A stretch of DNA of 64,000 nucleotides from Virgibacillus ihumii (GTDB lineage Bacteria > Bacillota > Bacilli > Bacillales > Amphibacillaceae), in contig NZ_CACVAN010000001.1 of assembly GCF_902726655.1 (NCBI RefSeq), forward strand, positions 2,604,001 through 2,668,000. The letters are read 5' to 3'. The translations under genes were made by a program, and so were the position numbers. Shown here piece after piece: positions 1-7,202 of this stretch. Positions within the stretch are counted from its first letter, which is position 1. The number at the start of each line of letters is the position of its first letter. The notes beneath the pieces were generated by a model. That model saw only the letters and a program-made list of their open reading frames with translations. It had not been told where the DNA came from and searched no databases.

Positions 1-36
1 CTTTTGATAAATCAACATATCCGTTTCATTATCCAT
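1..36 (-). CDS. 5' end of a gene leaving the window, unidentified
   Basis: Only the first 12 codons (MDNETDMLIYQK) are in the window. The ATG at 36 has a good ribosome binding site (AAGGAG, eight to nine bases upstream), so a real gene probably starts here and reads off the left edge. The upstream region holds two similar blocks, AACACCTGTTTTAATTAT near 60 and GAACATCTGTTTCAGTTAT near 88, which would suit an autoregulated transcription factor, but the product cannot be named from 12 residues. Confidence 0.5.
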   Translation of the reverse strand, partial: MDNETDMLIYQK

Positions 37-346
37 TGCCCACCGCTCCTTTTTAATTAACACCTGTTTTAATTATACCATATATACGAACATCTGTTTC
101 AGTTATTGAGCATAACACACTGATTATTCTGCTATTATTTGGGTAAAATAAGGCGCATATACGGGTACACCAACAAATAAAAACAATTCACTTAGGATCG
201 CATTATTGTATTAGCTCGATTATTTAGTCACTAAACCAATTTAACAAGCGTTTTTCGACTCTTATGCTTTAAAACGGGGTTAGACAGTCGGGTATAAATT
301 GCTATAAAGTGTTCAACGGTGACTTTAAAGGAGGATTAATCATTTT
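37..346. promoter_or_regulatory. Divergent intergenic region with a direct repeat
   Basis: This 310-base AT-rich gap separates two divergent genes. Two direct repeats of the form ACAYCTGTTTYARTTAT begin near 60 and 89, about 29 bases apart, next to the minus-strand start; they look like an operator for a TetR- or MarR-type repressor (inference). The plus-strand gene is preceded by AAAGGAGG at 327-334. I see no convincing sigma-A promoter. Confidence 0.35.
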
Positions 347-1273
347 ATGTCAAAAAAATTTGGGATTATTTGTTTAACTTTCATTTGTACACTCGCATTA
401 TTGCTTTCTGCTTGTGGAAATGACGATAATGCAGGAGAGTCAACAAACGGCATCGAACTTGGCCAAAAGGAATTAACTATACCTTATGTTTCGTGGGCAT
501 CTACAGTTGCCGGTGTAAATGTTATAAAAGCAGTACTTGAAGATATAGGATATGATATCGAATTAACACAAGTAACCCCTGGCGCATTGTTTGCGGGTAT
601 TGCTGATGGATCGGCTGATATGTCGGTAGGCGCCGTTACACTTCCATATACGCACGAGAGTTATTGGAAAAAATATGGTGATCAAATTGACGATATCGGT
701 ATAACCATGAAAGACAGTGTTACAATTGGCTTAGCTGTTCCTTCGTATATGAAAATTGACTCGCTTGAGGATTTGACCAACAATACGAACAATATTGGTA
801 AAAAGTTGGAAAAAACAATTGTAGGGATTGATCCCGGTGCCGGTCAAATGCAGCTTACCAAAAACAAGGTTATGCCCGGTTATAATCTGGATAAGTGGAC
901 ATTACAGGCAACATCCGCCCCTGCTATGACGGGAGCACTTGCAGGCGCTATCGATGACCAAAAACCTATTGTTGTTACACTATGGGAACCACACTGGGCT
1001 TTTATTGAATGGGACTTAAAATATTTAAAGGATCCAAAAAACCTTTTCGGAGAACCAGATAGCCTCCATGCGGTTGCACGCAAAGGGCTGAAAGAAGACG
1101 CTCCAGCCGCATATAAAGTTTTGGACCAGTTTCATTGGACAAAGCAAGATATGGGAAAAGTCATGGTAAAGGTACATGATGGAATGGAGCCAATTGAGGC
1201 TGCCGAAGAATGGATTGAAAATAACCAGGAGAAAGTTAAGAAATGGAAGAAAGGGTTAAAAACTTCAAAATAG
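347..1273 (+). CDS. Glycine betaine/proline ABC transporter substrate-binding lipoprotein (OpuAC-like)
   Basis: This is an extracellular solute-binding lipoprotein of the OpuAC family that captures glycine betaine or a related quaternary amine for an ABC importer. The 308-residue product starts with a lipoprotein signal peptide ending LLLSAC, with the lipidated Cys at about residue 23, followed by a binding domain containing the aromatic-rich stretches PYVSWAST and LWEPHWAFIEW expected of betaine-binding proteins. The start at 347 is set by AAAGGAGG 13 bases upstream. No permease or ATPase gene adjoins it, so it is an orphan binding protein here. A second paralogue lies at 32849-33736. Substrate is inferred from family only. 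Confidence 0.85.
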   Translation: MSKKFGIICLTFICTLALLLSACGNDDNAGESTNGIELGQKELTIPYVSWASTVAGVNVIKAVLEDIGYDIELTQVTPGALFAGIADGSADMSVGAVTLPYTHESYWKKYGDQIDDIGITMKDSVTIGLAVPSYMKIDSLEDLTNNTNNIGKKLEKTIVGIDPGAGQMQLTKNKVMPGYNLDKWTLQATSAPAMTGALAGAIDDQKPIVVTLWEPHWAFIEWDLKYLKDPKNLFGEPDSLHAVARKGLKEDAPAAYKVLDQFHWTKQDMGKVMVKVHDGMEPIEAAEEWIENNQEKVKKWKKGLKTSK

Positions 1274-1294
1274 TACTGACTCAAAATACATCAA

Positions 1295-1329
1295 TTACCC
1301 CCACCTGATTGATTTACAGGTGGGGGTAA
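1295..1329 (+). terminator. Hairpin terminator after the binding-protein gene
   Basis: TTACCCCCACCTG and CAGGTGGGGGTAA form a perfect 13-base-pair stem with a nine-base loop, 22 bases after the stop codon and between convergent genes. The following T-tract is weak on both strands, so efficiency is uncertain. Confidence 0.6.
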
Positions 1330-1353
1330 TGTTATAAAAAAACAGTTCATTGT

Positions 1354-1833
1354 TCAAAAAATATACATCTGATACCCGATATATCCAGTAGCTACAATCA
1401 TCAAAGCCATGACAACATGTTCAATAACTCCACCGGTATGCGTATAAATCGGCAGCCGTATTTTCAGGGTCAGCGGCCATAATAATGCAATCCCGCGTGC
1501 TGTTGCCGCATCCAACAGCAAATGACTCGCCATGCCAATAATGATGCCGGCTGTGATGCTTGCCGGTACTGGCGTGGATGATAAAATCGCACCCAAAATA
1601 ACCATGAATAACAAGCTGTGTGTTACCGTCCGGTGACCAAACAGGAAGCGGATAAGGTGTGATATAATGGGCAGCTTTCGCCCGATTTTGGAGCCTCCAT
1701 GACAAATATCCGGCAGCAATGATCCAGCTGTGCATGATGCTAAAAACAGCAGATCCTGTGTATAATGGCCTGTAAAGTATTGAACGGCTATCCCGGCTGT
1801 TAAACCTCCGATAAGATGTGTTTTGCCTGTCAT
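1354..1833 (-). CDS. YdjM-like membrane-bound metal-dependent hydrolase family protein
   Basis: The 159-residue protein matches the YdjM/LexA-regulated inner-membrane hydrolase family (PF04307). The N-terminus MTGKTHLIGG and the motifs LLPDICHGGSKIG and GHRTVTHSLL provide the conserved His/Asp residues of the family. Several hydrophobic helices point to a membrane protein. The ATG at 1833 has AAGGATG upstream. No operon partner is present; it is convergent with the binding-protein gene. The biochemical activity of the family is not well established, so only the family is asserted. Confidence 0.8.
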   Translation of the reverse strand: MTGKTHLIGGLTAGIAVQYFTGHYTQDLLFLASCTAGSLLPDICHGGSKIGRKLPIISHLIRFLFGHRTVTHSLLFMVILGAILSSTPVPASITAGIIIGMASHLLLDAATARGIALLWPLTLKIRLPIYTHTGGVIEHVVMALMIVATGYIGYQMYIF

Positions 1834-2150
1834 TGTTGTTCATCCTTCTATCATTTTTTTTACAACTTCATTTTCTAAATCTACTTTTTTGCCCGAAAAA
1901 TAGATGGATAAGTTTCACAGTACAGACGTTCCATTTTCCTGCTGATTTAGTATACCAAAAAGATACCAGCTTGCCTATATCTTATTTTATCCACAATCGT
2001 CACCCCGCTATCTGCCTGATGATACACCATACAATCTTCCATACCTTTCTTTCGACCAATTTCACTCTAAATAAAAAAATTTTATGAAATTTTAATTTTA
2101 ATGCCACCTTTTTAGCCTTTGATACGATTTATATATTGAAGGAGGAATAG
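1834..2150. other. Intergenic gap with no recognised gene
   Basis: An AT-rich region between divergent genes. It ends in a small hairpin-forming sequence (GGAGG at 2141 pairing with CCTCC at 2154) just before the remnant described next. The 89-codon open frame at 1818-2087 has no ribosome binding site and low-complexity composition, so it was not accepted. Confidence 0.4.
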
Positions 2151-2273
2151 AAACCTCCATATTCCGGTATTTATAGCCTGCAAAAGATTGCCATCACAGA
2201 AAATACAATCCTGGAATTTGATGACTCCGACAAAAATCTTACTATTCTATTTAAAGAAGAGGCGATAACATGA
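2151..2273 (+). pseudogene. C-terminal remnant of a gene coupled to the DnaD-domain gene
   Basis: A frame without an ATG runs from a stop at 2148-2150 and ends in a TGA overlapping the ATG of the next gene (ATGA). The tail reads ...LEFDDSDKNLTILFKEEAIT, with protein-like composition. The ATGA coupling is typical of a translationally coupled upstream gene, suggesting a 5'-truncated small gene. It could also be chance; the start is unresolved and no family is recognised. Confidence 0.25.
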
Positions 2274-3340
2274 ACTATATCAAAGAAATGAACGCATTTT
2301 ATCATCACGTAACGTTCGACCCGATATCCGGCGGAGCCGTTGCGCTGTGGTCGACACTAATGCACCTCAACAACAAGAGTGGCTGGCAGGAGACTTTCTC
2401 AGTACCCGCCAGCCTGCTTGAGTTACTGTCAGGCGTAAAAGGCACGACCTTTAAACGGGCACGCCGCGAATTAACCGAATGCGGTTTTATCGAAGTGACA
2501 GCGGGAAAAGGAAGCAAATCGGCAACATACCGGATGATTTCACTGGCAGACAAAATGGTAGGTCACACCGGTTATGTCGCAACGGAAACGAAATCAAGTT
2601 ATGAGGATTCACCAACAACAGACAACCAATCACAACATGAAAGTACAGAAGAAAACACTGACACGGGTAAAGAAACTGAAGCACATACTGGAAACAAATC
2701 AGAAGGGGCTGCTGCAAAAGAAGCCCACAACCTAGCCCGAGGGATGGTCCACAATCAAAACCACAATTCGGCCTGCAAATCGGACCGCAATATGGCCCAC
2801 AGTCCGGCCCCATTATTTAAACAATACATAAACAAAACACAAACCAAAGAAAAACCAAAAAAACAACTACTACCAAGCAATTGTGATTCAGATGCAATCC
2901 ATTTTTACCAAGAAAACTTCGGCATGGTCAGTCCATATGTCACCGAGGATCTCACAAACTGGATTCAGAATGCCGGCGAGGCCTTAGTTCTGCATGCCAT
3001 GAAACAGGCACTGGACCAAGGAAAAGCGAACTGGAGCTATGTGAAAGGAATTCTGAAGGCATGGTTGCGAAAAGGCGTTAAAACCGTTGAACAGGCTGAA
3101 GCAGAAGCGACTGCATTCCGTCAGAAAAACAACCGCGGCAATTGGAATAACTCCCAACAGGAAGAGGTGATTCCTGATTGGTTCAAAGAGCGCCAGCAAA
3201 AGCAGGCTGCAAAAAGGGCTGAGCAACAAAGGGCCGATGCACACAAGGAGGTGGACATGGAGGCGTTTAATGAACTGTTAGCCGAGTTTACGGGGAGGGA
3301 TGGTGAGGAAACCAGCTATATCAACAGTGTTCAAAATTGA
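2270..3340 (+). CDS. DnaD-domain replication initiation-type protein
   Basis: The 356-residue protein has a winged-helix-like N-terminal region (about 1-95; ALWSTLMHLNNKSGW, then FKRARRELTECGFIEV), a low-complexity polar linker (about 100-200) rich in Asn, His and Glu, and a C-terminal DnaD/DnaB_2 domain (about 210-270; AIHFYQENFGMVSP, then WSYVKGILKAWLRKG). This is the architecture of DnaD-like replisome organisers found in phages and integrative elements, which help load the replicative helicase. AAGAAGAGG precedes the ATG. A truncated sigma-like gene follows. No integrase or other phage gene is nearby, so it is likely an element remnant. Confidence 0.8.
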   Translation: MNYIKEMNAFYHHVTFDPISGGAVALWSTLMHLNNKSGWQETFSVPASLLELLSGVKGTTFKRARRELTECGFIEVTAGKGSKSATYRMISLADKMVGHTGYVATETKSSYEDSPTTDNQSQHESTEENTDTGKETEAHTGNKSEGAAAKEAHNLARGMVHNQNHNSACKSDRNMAHSPAPLFKQYINKTQTKEKPKKQLLPSNCDSDAIHFYQENFGMVSPYVTEDLTNWIQNAGEALVLHAMKQALDQGKANWSYVKGILKAWLRKGVKTVEQAEAEATAFRQKNNRGNWNNSQQEEVIPDWFKERQQKQAAKRAEQQRADAHKEVDMEAFNELLAEFTGRDGEETSYINSVQN

Positions 3341-3486
3341 TTGGCGGAAACTGTGTTCTTTAGTTTAAAAGTTACAATTGGCGCTTGAAAATACAATTTT
3401 ACGGCCACTTTTAAAAGTTAGCGGCAGTTTCAAATATTACATCACCGTATACATTGCAGAAGGATACGAAAGGGGAAGAAAGTTTT
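3341..3486 (+). promoter_or_regulatory. Short intergenic region with repeated TTNAAAA blocks
   Basis: Four related AT-rich blocks (TTTAAAAGTTAC at 3364, CTTGAAAATAC at 3384, TTTTAAAAGTTA at 3409 and TTTCAAATATTAC at 3428) lie 19-25 bases apart, separated by GC-rich GGCG/CGGC. They precede a gene with a good ribosome binding site (AGGGGAAG). Function unknown. Confidence 0.3.
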
Positions 3487-3765
3487 ATGCAAACAAAAAC
3501 GCCATTTACATTTGAGGAGTTTTTCAAACAGAACCGGGACCGGATTCGCTACCACATCCGGGATCTGCACATCCAAGACCCGCACAACACGTTCTTCGTG
3601 GAAGGGTTGTACACCATGTGGCTTGCTTACAAACGGTACAGGCCAGACGAAGGACCGATGGCAACATACTTCAACACCGCCATCCGCAACCGGTTGCTGG
3701 AGCTGCACAAGCGGGAAGCAGGGGAAAACACAGCGACATCTCTTAGCGCTCTAACTATTACGTAA
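3487..3765 (+). CDS. Truncated sigma-70-like factor (region 2 only)
   Basis: The 92-residue product resembles region 2 of small sigma-70-family factors: FFVEGLYTMWLAYKRYRPDEG followed by MATYFNTAIRNRLLELHKRE, the helix that binds core polymerase and the -10 element. Such proteins normally continue for about 70 more residues with a region 4 helix-turn-helix; here the frame ends at ALTIT and no region 4 is found in any frame before the next gene. The ATG at 3487 is preferred over an upstream TTG because AGGGGAAGAAAG is correctly spaced. It may be a broken gene or a minimal regulator. Confidence 0.6.
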   Translation: MQTKTPFTFEEFFKQNRDRIRYHIRDLHIQDPHNTFFVEGLYTMWLAYKRYRPDEGPMATYFNTAIRNRLLELHKREAGENTATSLSALTIT

Positions 3766-3796
3766 TTAATTTTTATTTAACATACCATATGTAAGT

Positions 3797-3840
3797 AAAA
3801 AGCCTAAGATACAGGAACTTAAATCCTCTCCCTAGGCTTT
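3797..3840 (-). terminator. Terminator of the alcohol dehydrogenase gene
   Basis: On the minus strand, AAAGCCTA pairs with TAGGCTTT across a loop that has its own short stem (AGGA/TCCT), followed by a T-run, 13 bases after the stop codon. Confidence 0.7.
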
Positions 3841-3852
3841 ATTGTGAGCTCC

Positions 3853-4806
3853 CTATTTTTCCATGTCTGCTACTAATCGACCAGTCACTTTATTATCTTC
3901 TAACATCTGAATACCTTTAGGGATTTCATCAAAAGAAATCTTAGTTATTTTAGGACTTACTTTGCCGCCCGCAAATAATTCATATATTTCTTCTATATCT
4001 TGTTTAGTACCACCGTTACTTCCAACGAGTGTTGCTTGTTTTGTGATTAATGAAGTAACATTTAGAGTTGTTTCCAGTTTGCCCATACCGACAAGAACTA
4101 CTTTTCCTTTGAATTTAACAGTTTCCAGAGCTTCCCGCGTTGTTACGCCAAATCCAGCATAATCAACAATAACTTCAGGTTCAAACTGTTCAATTTCTTT
4201 TACATTTTCATAGACTCCTGCTGCACCCAATTCTTTGGCTAATTCACGGGCTTTTGGATTTAAATCAACTGCATATACAGTAGCTCCTTTTGCGACAGCA
4301 GCTTGTAGGGCAATTTGACCCAATCCACCAATACCAATCATCCCGACTGTCATACCTTCTTTTATGCCGCCTTTGTTAAAAGCAGCGTGATAAGAAGTCA
4401 TTCCTGCATCGGTACCTGCAGCTGCTTGGGCAAATGAAACGCCATCAGGTATCTTCACTAAGTCCTCAGCCGGTGCTAAAACTTTTGTGCCGAATCCTCC
4501 ATCATATGCATAACCTGGAGCTTGTCCACTCGGGCCAGTAGGACAAACAGCTACTTGGTCACCAACTTGATAGTCTGTTATACCTTCACCAACTTCACTT
4601 ATAACACCTGCAACCTCGTGCCCCATAATAACAGGTAGGTCACCAAGTAATGCTTTCCAACCTGGATCTCTTAATACACCAACATCAGAATGACAGATCC
4701 CTGCTACCTTCGTATCGATTACAACTTTTCCGGCATCAACCTTTGGATCTTCTTTTTCCGCAAGTTCCAAAGGTTTATTTGTTTCAACAAACTGCCAACC
4801 TTTCAT
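3853..4806 (-). CDS. Zinc-dependent alcohol dehydrogenase lacking the structural-zinc lobe
   Basis: This is a medium-chain NAD(P)-dependent alcohol dehydrogenase. Catalytic zinc ligands are visible as Cys38 (GICHSD), His63-Glu64 (GHEVAG) and probably Asp133 (GTDAGMTSYHA); the Rossmann motif GIGGLG lies at about 158-163. It has 317 residues against about 340 for typical AdhT/AdhP enzymes. The difference is the loop after VGDQVAV, which usually carries four Cys for a structural zinc; here residues 88-103 are short and hold one Cys. It is therefore a member without structural zinc or a natural deletion. AGGGAGG precedes the ATG. It is monocistronic with its own terminator. Confidence 0.85.
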   Translation of the reverse strand: MKGWQFVETNKPLELAEKEDPKVDAGKVVIDTKVAGICHSDVGVLRDPGWKALLGDLPVIMGHEVAGVISEVGEGITDYQVGDQVAVCPTGPSGQAPGYAYDGGFGTKVLAPAEDLVKIPDGVSFAQAAAGTDAGMTSYHAAFNKGGIKEGMTVGMIGIGGLGQIALQAAVAKGATVYAVDLNPKARELAKELGAAGVYENVKEIEQFEPEVIVDYAGFGVTTREALETVKFKGKVVLVGMGKLETTLNVTSLITKQATLVGSNGGTKQDIEEIYELFAGGKVSPKITKISFDEIPKGIQMLEDNKVTGRLVADMEK

Positions 4807-5021
4807 GATGATTCCTCCCTGATTGTAATTTTAATTTGATATAAACAAAGAACTATATTCTCTGTCTGTATTCATTATATCCTGAATTCAAAATATATTG
4901 TTGAAATATGCTTGAATGAAGTTACAGTCAACTTTTATACAAAAAATGATGACCATTTAAACAGGATTGGCCTAACCCTACCTACCCAACAGGGATTCGG
5001 CACACTATCCTTTATTAAAAA

Positions 5022-5064
5022 AAACAGCCGCGAACCGAATCAAGTACCGCATTCAGGGCTGTTT
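5022..5064 (-). terminator. Terminator of the deleted esterase gene (left copy)
   Basis: AAACAGCC (5022-5029) pairs with GGCTGTTT (5057-5064) and is followed on the minus strand by eight T residues. The same hairpin recurs at 6914-6965. Confidence 0.75.
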
Positions 5065-5161
5065 CTGTGTTTCCAAATGTTTAACGCTCAAACGATTCTC
5101 TTAAACTCCTTGCCCCTTTCAACAAAGCAGCTTTTGCTTCAGGAACAAAACCGGTGAAATT
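5022..5161 (-). repeat. Left copy of a ~140-bp direct repeat flanking the M14 peptidase gene
   Basis: The segment matches 6918-7058 in the same orientation with about ten mismatches and one single-base indel by eye. It contains the last ~26 codons of an esterase gene plus its terminator. Confidence 0.85.
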
Positions 5162-5251
5162 CGCAAATCCATGGATCAGATCACTCATTGGCACCTTTGA
5201 AATCGCATTAAATTGATCAAGGAAAACTTGAATTTTCGGATTAACTGACAT
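5081..5251 (-). pseudogene. Internally deleted HSL-family esterase, 56-codon open frame
   Basis: The frame starts at an ATG with GAAGGAG seven bases upstream and ends at TAA 5081. Its first ~24 residues (MSVNPKIQVFLDQFNAISKV) resemble the N-terminus of hormone-sensitive-lipase-type alpha/beta hydrolases. The rest, IHGFANFTGFVPEAKAAL, is the characteristic C-terminus around the catalytic His (IHGF). About 230 residues including the GDSAGG nucleophile elbow are missing, so this is an in-frame internal deletion, translatable but not an active hydrolase. The family assignment is by motif memory. Confidence 0.6.
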
Positions 5252-5593
5252 GTACATGCTCCTTCAGATAGATTATTTAGATACCAATATATCTACAGTA
5301 GACAAAGAAAATCCTTCTTTGGGAAGCACGAGGACGATTCCAATTGCCATTTGGAAAAGGAAGCAAGGGCTCCGTCCCAAAATTATCATTAATAATGCAA
5401 CTGGATAGAATCAACACCGGGCAAAATTCTGCATTTGTAGTGATAAAGTAGGTTCCTCTATCTTTTTTACTTGTTAAAGCGCAAAAACTTGGAGTCAATG
5501 TACTCATTTTTTAATACTTTTAAATAATTTGAAGGGTTTTCGTTACGTGAAAAAGAATAGTGGGAAGTAAATATAATTTGGAGGGATGTAAAA
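5252..5593. other. Intergenic region with a degenerate copy of the GGAC repeat
   Basis: No gene recognised. Bases 5332-5379 (GAGGACGATTCC ... GAAGCAAGGGCTCCGTCCC) resemble the palindromic element at 27788-27830 and share GGAAAAGGAAGCAA with a fragment at 6836-6861. The region presumably contains the promoter of the M14 gene, whose ribosome binding site is GGAGGG at 5580. Confidence 0.4.
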
Positions 5594-6787
5594 GTGAAAG
5601 GAAACATGAGGAAATTTGCTTTGATTTGTTGTACTGCATTGCTAAGTGTGGGGATGTTGGTTCCCGCATATGGTTTGACCGCAAATGCTCAAGCTGCTCC
5701 CAGTGTGACGAAAAAGCCGCCAATATCCGGGTTTATAAGCCATGATGAGCTGACTAAGAGGTTAAATCAAATTGAAAAATCAAGTCAGGGAAATATCTCA
5801 GTCGATGTGGCCGGTTATTCCAACCAAGGCCGAGAAATTTTCAAAGCAACTATTGGCTCAGGTGATAAAGTTGTACTTATTCAAAGCGAGATTCACGGGA
5901 ATGAAAAAGTTAATACAAAAGCGCTGTTAAAAATGATTAAACAATTGGGTTCCAATAAACCCAGCATGAAACAGTTGAGAAAGGATTTAACAATTGTTGC
6001 CATGCCAATGATTAATCCTGATGCAACTGAACTAAACCGCCGTGGTAATGAAATGACATGGGAAGAAGTTGTGAATGCATTTCCGGTACTGGAATCAGCC
6101 GAACCTTCTTGGAATTATTACACGTACAAAAATCAATATTGGGATTATGAATCAAATCCAGGTTTTGATGTGAACAGGGATTTTAACCCTAATCTGAATT
6201 ACACACCACAACCTGAGGATTTTCCGGGTGCGTCTGATCAGCCGGGCTGGTATATTACGCCTGAATCACAAACAGTCCGCGATGTGTATAAAGATTTGCA
6301 GGATCAATTCGGCACTGTTGATGTGTTCGTCGACTTGCATCACCAGGGTGAATATGTCATTGAAGGAACAGATGATCCGGTAACACTTTCACTTTCCGGG
6401 GTTTTCGTTCCGCATCCTGATACAGAAGAGGGAGAAAAATATCGCGAATATGCTGACCAATATGATGTGGAATTTTCCAAGCAATTGAATGTTGCCGCTT
6501 ATGATACCCTGCAACAAATGGGGAATTCCCCATTCGGAAATATTTCCTTATATCCGCAAAACTTGGATTTACCTGGTACAGCACTTGGTTCCTTTGCATT
6601 AAATGGGAGTGGGACTGTTTTATTTGAAGTCACTGGGCAAACACAGGATTTCGGTCAAAAGAAAATGGGTCAGCTGCAAAAAGCTGTTGAAACAGGTTTA
6701 TATGGTATTTTGAACAGCGTTGCCACAGGGGAGGTTCATAATATAGATGCTGAGAGATATAATGATATACCTTTGACAGAAAGGTAG
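5594..6787 (+). CDS. Secreted M14-family zinc carboxypeptidase
   Basis: The 397-residue protein has a Sec signal peptide (hydrophobic stretch about 6-28, cleavage near ANAQA) and the M14 zinc site: His101 and Glu104 in EIHGNEK, His249 in VDLHHQGEY, and a candidate catalytic Glu345 in LFEVTGQ. M14 enzymes remove C-terminal residues from peptides or, in some bacterial members, act on peptidoglycan stem peptides; substrate cannot be told from sequence. The GTG at 5594 is chosen because GGAGGG lies eight bases upstream. The gene stands alone between two direct repeats carrying esterase 3' ends, which suggests it was captured or rearranged by recombination. Confidence 0.85.
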   Translation: MKGNMRKFALICCTALLSVGMLVPAYGLTANAQAAPSVTKKPPISGFISHDELTKRLNQIEKSSQGNISVDVAGYSNQGREIFKATIGSGDKVVLIQSEIHGNEKVNTKALLKMIKQLGSNKPSMKQLRKDLTIVAMPMINPDATELNRRGNEMTWEEVVNAFPVLESAEPSWNYYTYKNQYWDYESNPGFDVNRDFNPNLNYTPQPEDFPGASDQPGWYITPESQTVRDVYKDLQDQFGTVDVFVDLHHQGEYVIEGTDDPVTLSLSGVFVPHPDTEEGEKYREYADQYDVEFSKQLNVAAYDTLQQMGNSPFGNISLYPQNLDLPGTALGSFALNGSGTVLFEVTGQTQDFGQKKMGQLQKAVETGLYGILNSVATGEVHNIDAERYNDIPLTER

Positions 6788-6913
6788 ATTATCTGTGTTT
6801 AGTTCCTGAATTCTGTCAGAATATGTTCCCGGGGAAAAGGAAGCAAAAGCTTCATATCCATGCGGGGGCGGGAATAAGGATAAGAAGTTCTGCAAGCGAT
6901 AACTGTCCAACAA

Positions 6914-6965
6914 ACAGAAACAGCCGCGAAACCGAATCAAGTACCTTATTCAGGGCTGTTTCTGT
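6914..6965 (-). terminator. Terminator of the esterase remnant (right copy)
   Basis: ACAGAAACAGCC (6914-6925) pairs with GGCTGTTTCTGT (6954-6965), a 12-base-pair stem. It is the longer homologue of the hairpin at 5022-5064 and may also stop transcription from the M14 gene. Confidence 0.65.
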
Positions 6966-7058
6966 GTTTCCAAATGTTTAACGCTCAAACGAATCTCTTA
7001 AACTTCTTGCCCCTTCTAACAAAGCAGCTTTTGCTCTAGGAACAAAGCCGGTGAAATT
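6918..7058 (-). repeat. Right copy of the ~140-bp direct repeat
   Basis: The segment is the counterpart of 5022-5161 in the same orientation, with esterase codons ending FTGFVPRAKAALLEGARSL and the shared terminator. Similarity stops abruptly at the GTGAAATT shared by both copies. Confidence 0.85.
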
Positions 7059-7159
7059 GTCTAATATTGAAACCGGCGCACCCCAGTGAATAATAATTTT
7101 CTTTTTTGCGTACTAAAGAAAAACCATCCAGGGTCCCATCCGGATGATTTTTCACAACC
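6978..7159 (-). pseudogene. Second esterase 3' remnant fused to a frameshifted unknown sequence
   Basis: From TAA at 6978 the frame reads back through the esterase C-terminus and on into IIIHWGAPVSILDNF, then meets an in-frame TAG; a neighbouring frame continues as HPDGTLDGFSLVRKK. This looks like a frameshifted decayed gene. The upstream part is not recognised. The rest of the gap between 6788 and 7202 shows nothing else. Confidence 0.45.
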
Positions 7160-7202
7160 TAACATTGTCAATATGAATAATATGTCATTGCCGTTTGTAT
7201 AC

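Noticed and set aside
1818..2087. 89-codon plus-strand open frame
   Set aside because: No ribosome binding site, overlaps the start of the YdjM-like gene, and its composition is that of translated AT-rich non-coding DNA.
2270..3765. A prophage
   Set aside because: Only a DnaD-type protein and a sigma-like fragment are present; no integrase, terminase, capsid, tail or lysis gene was found.
4912..5157. 81-codon plus-strand open frame
   Set aside because: It crosses the esterase terminator and the antisense of the esterase tail, with no ribosome binding site.
5277..5507. 76-codon minus-strand open frame
   Set aside because: It includes the degenerate palindromic repeat and lacks recognisable start signals or protein-like patterns.
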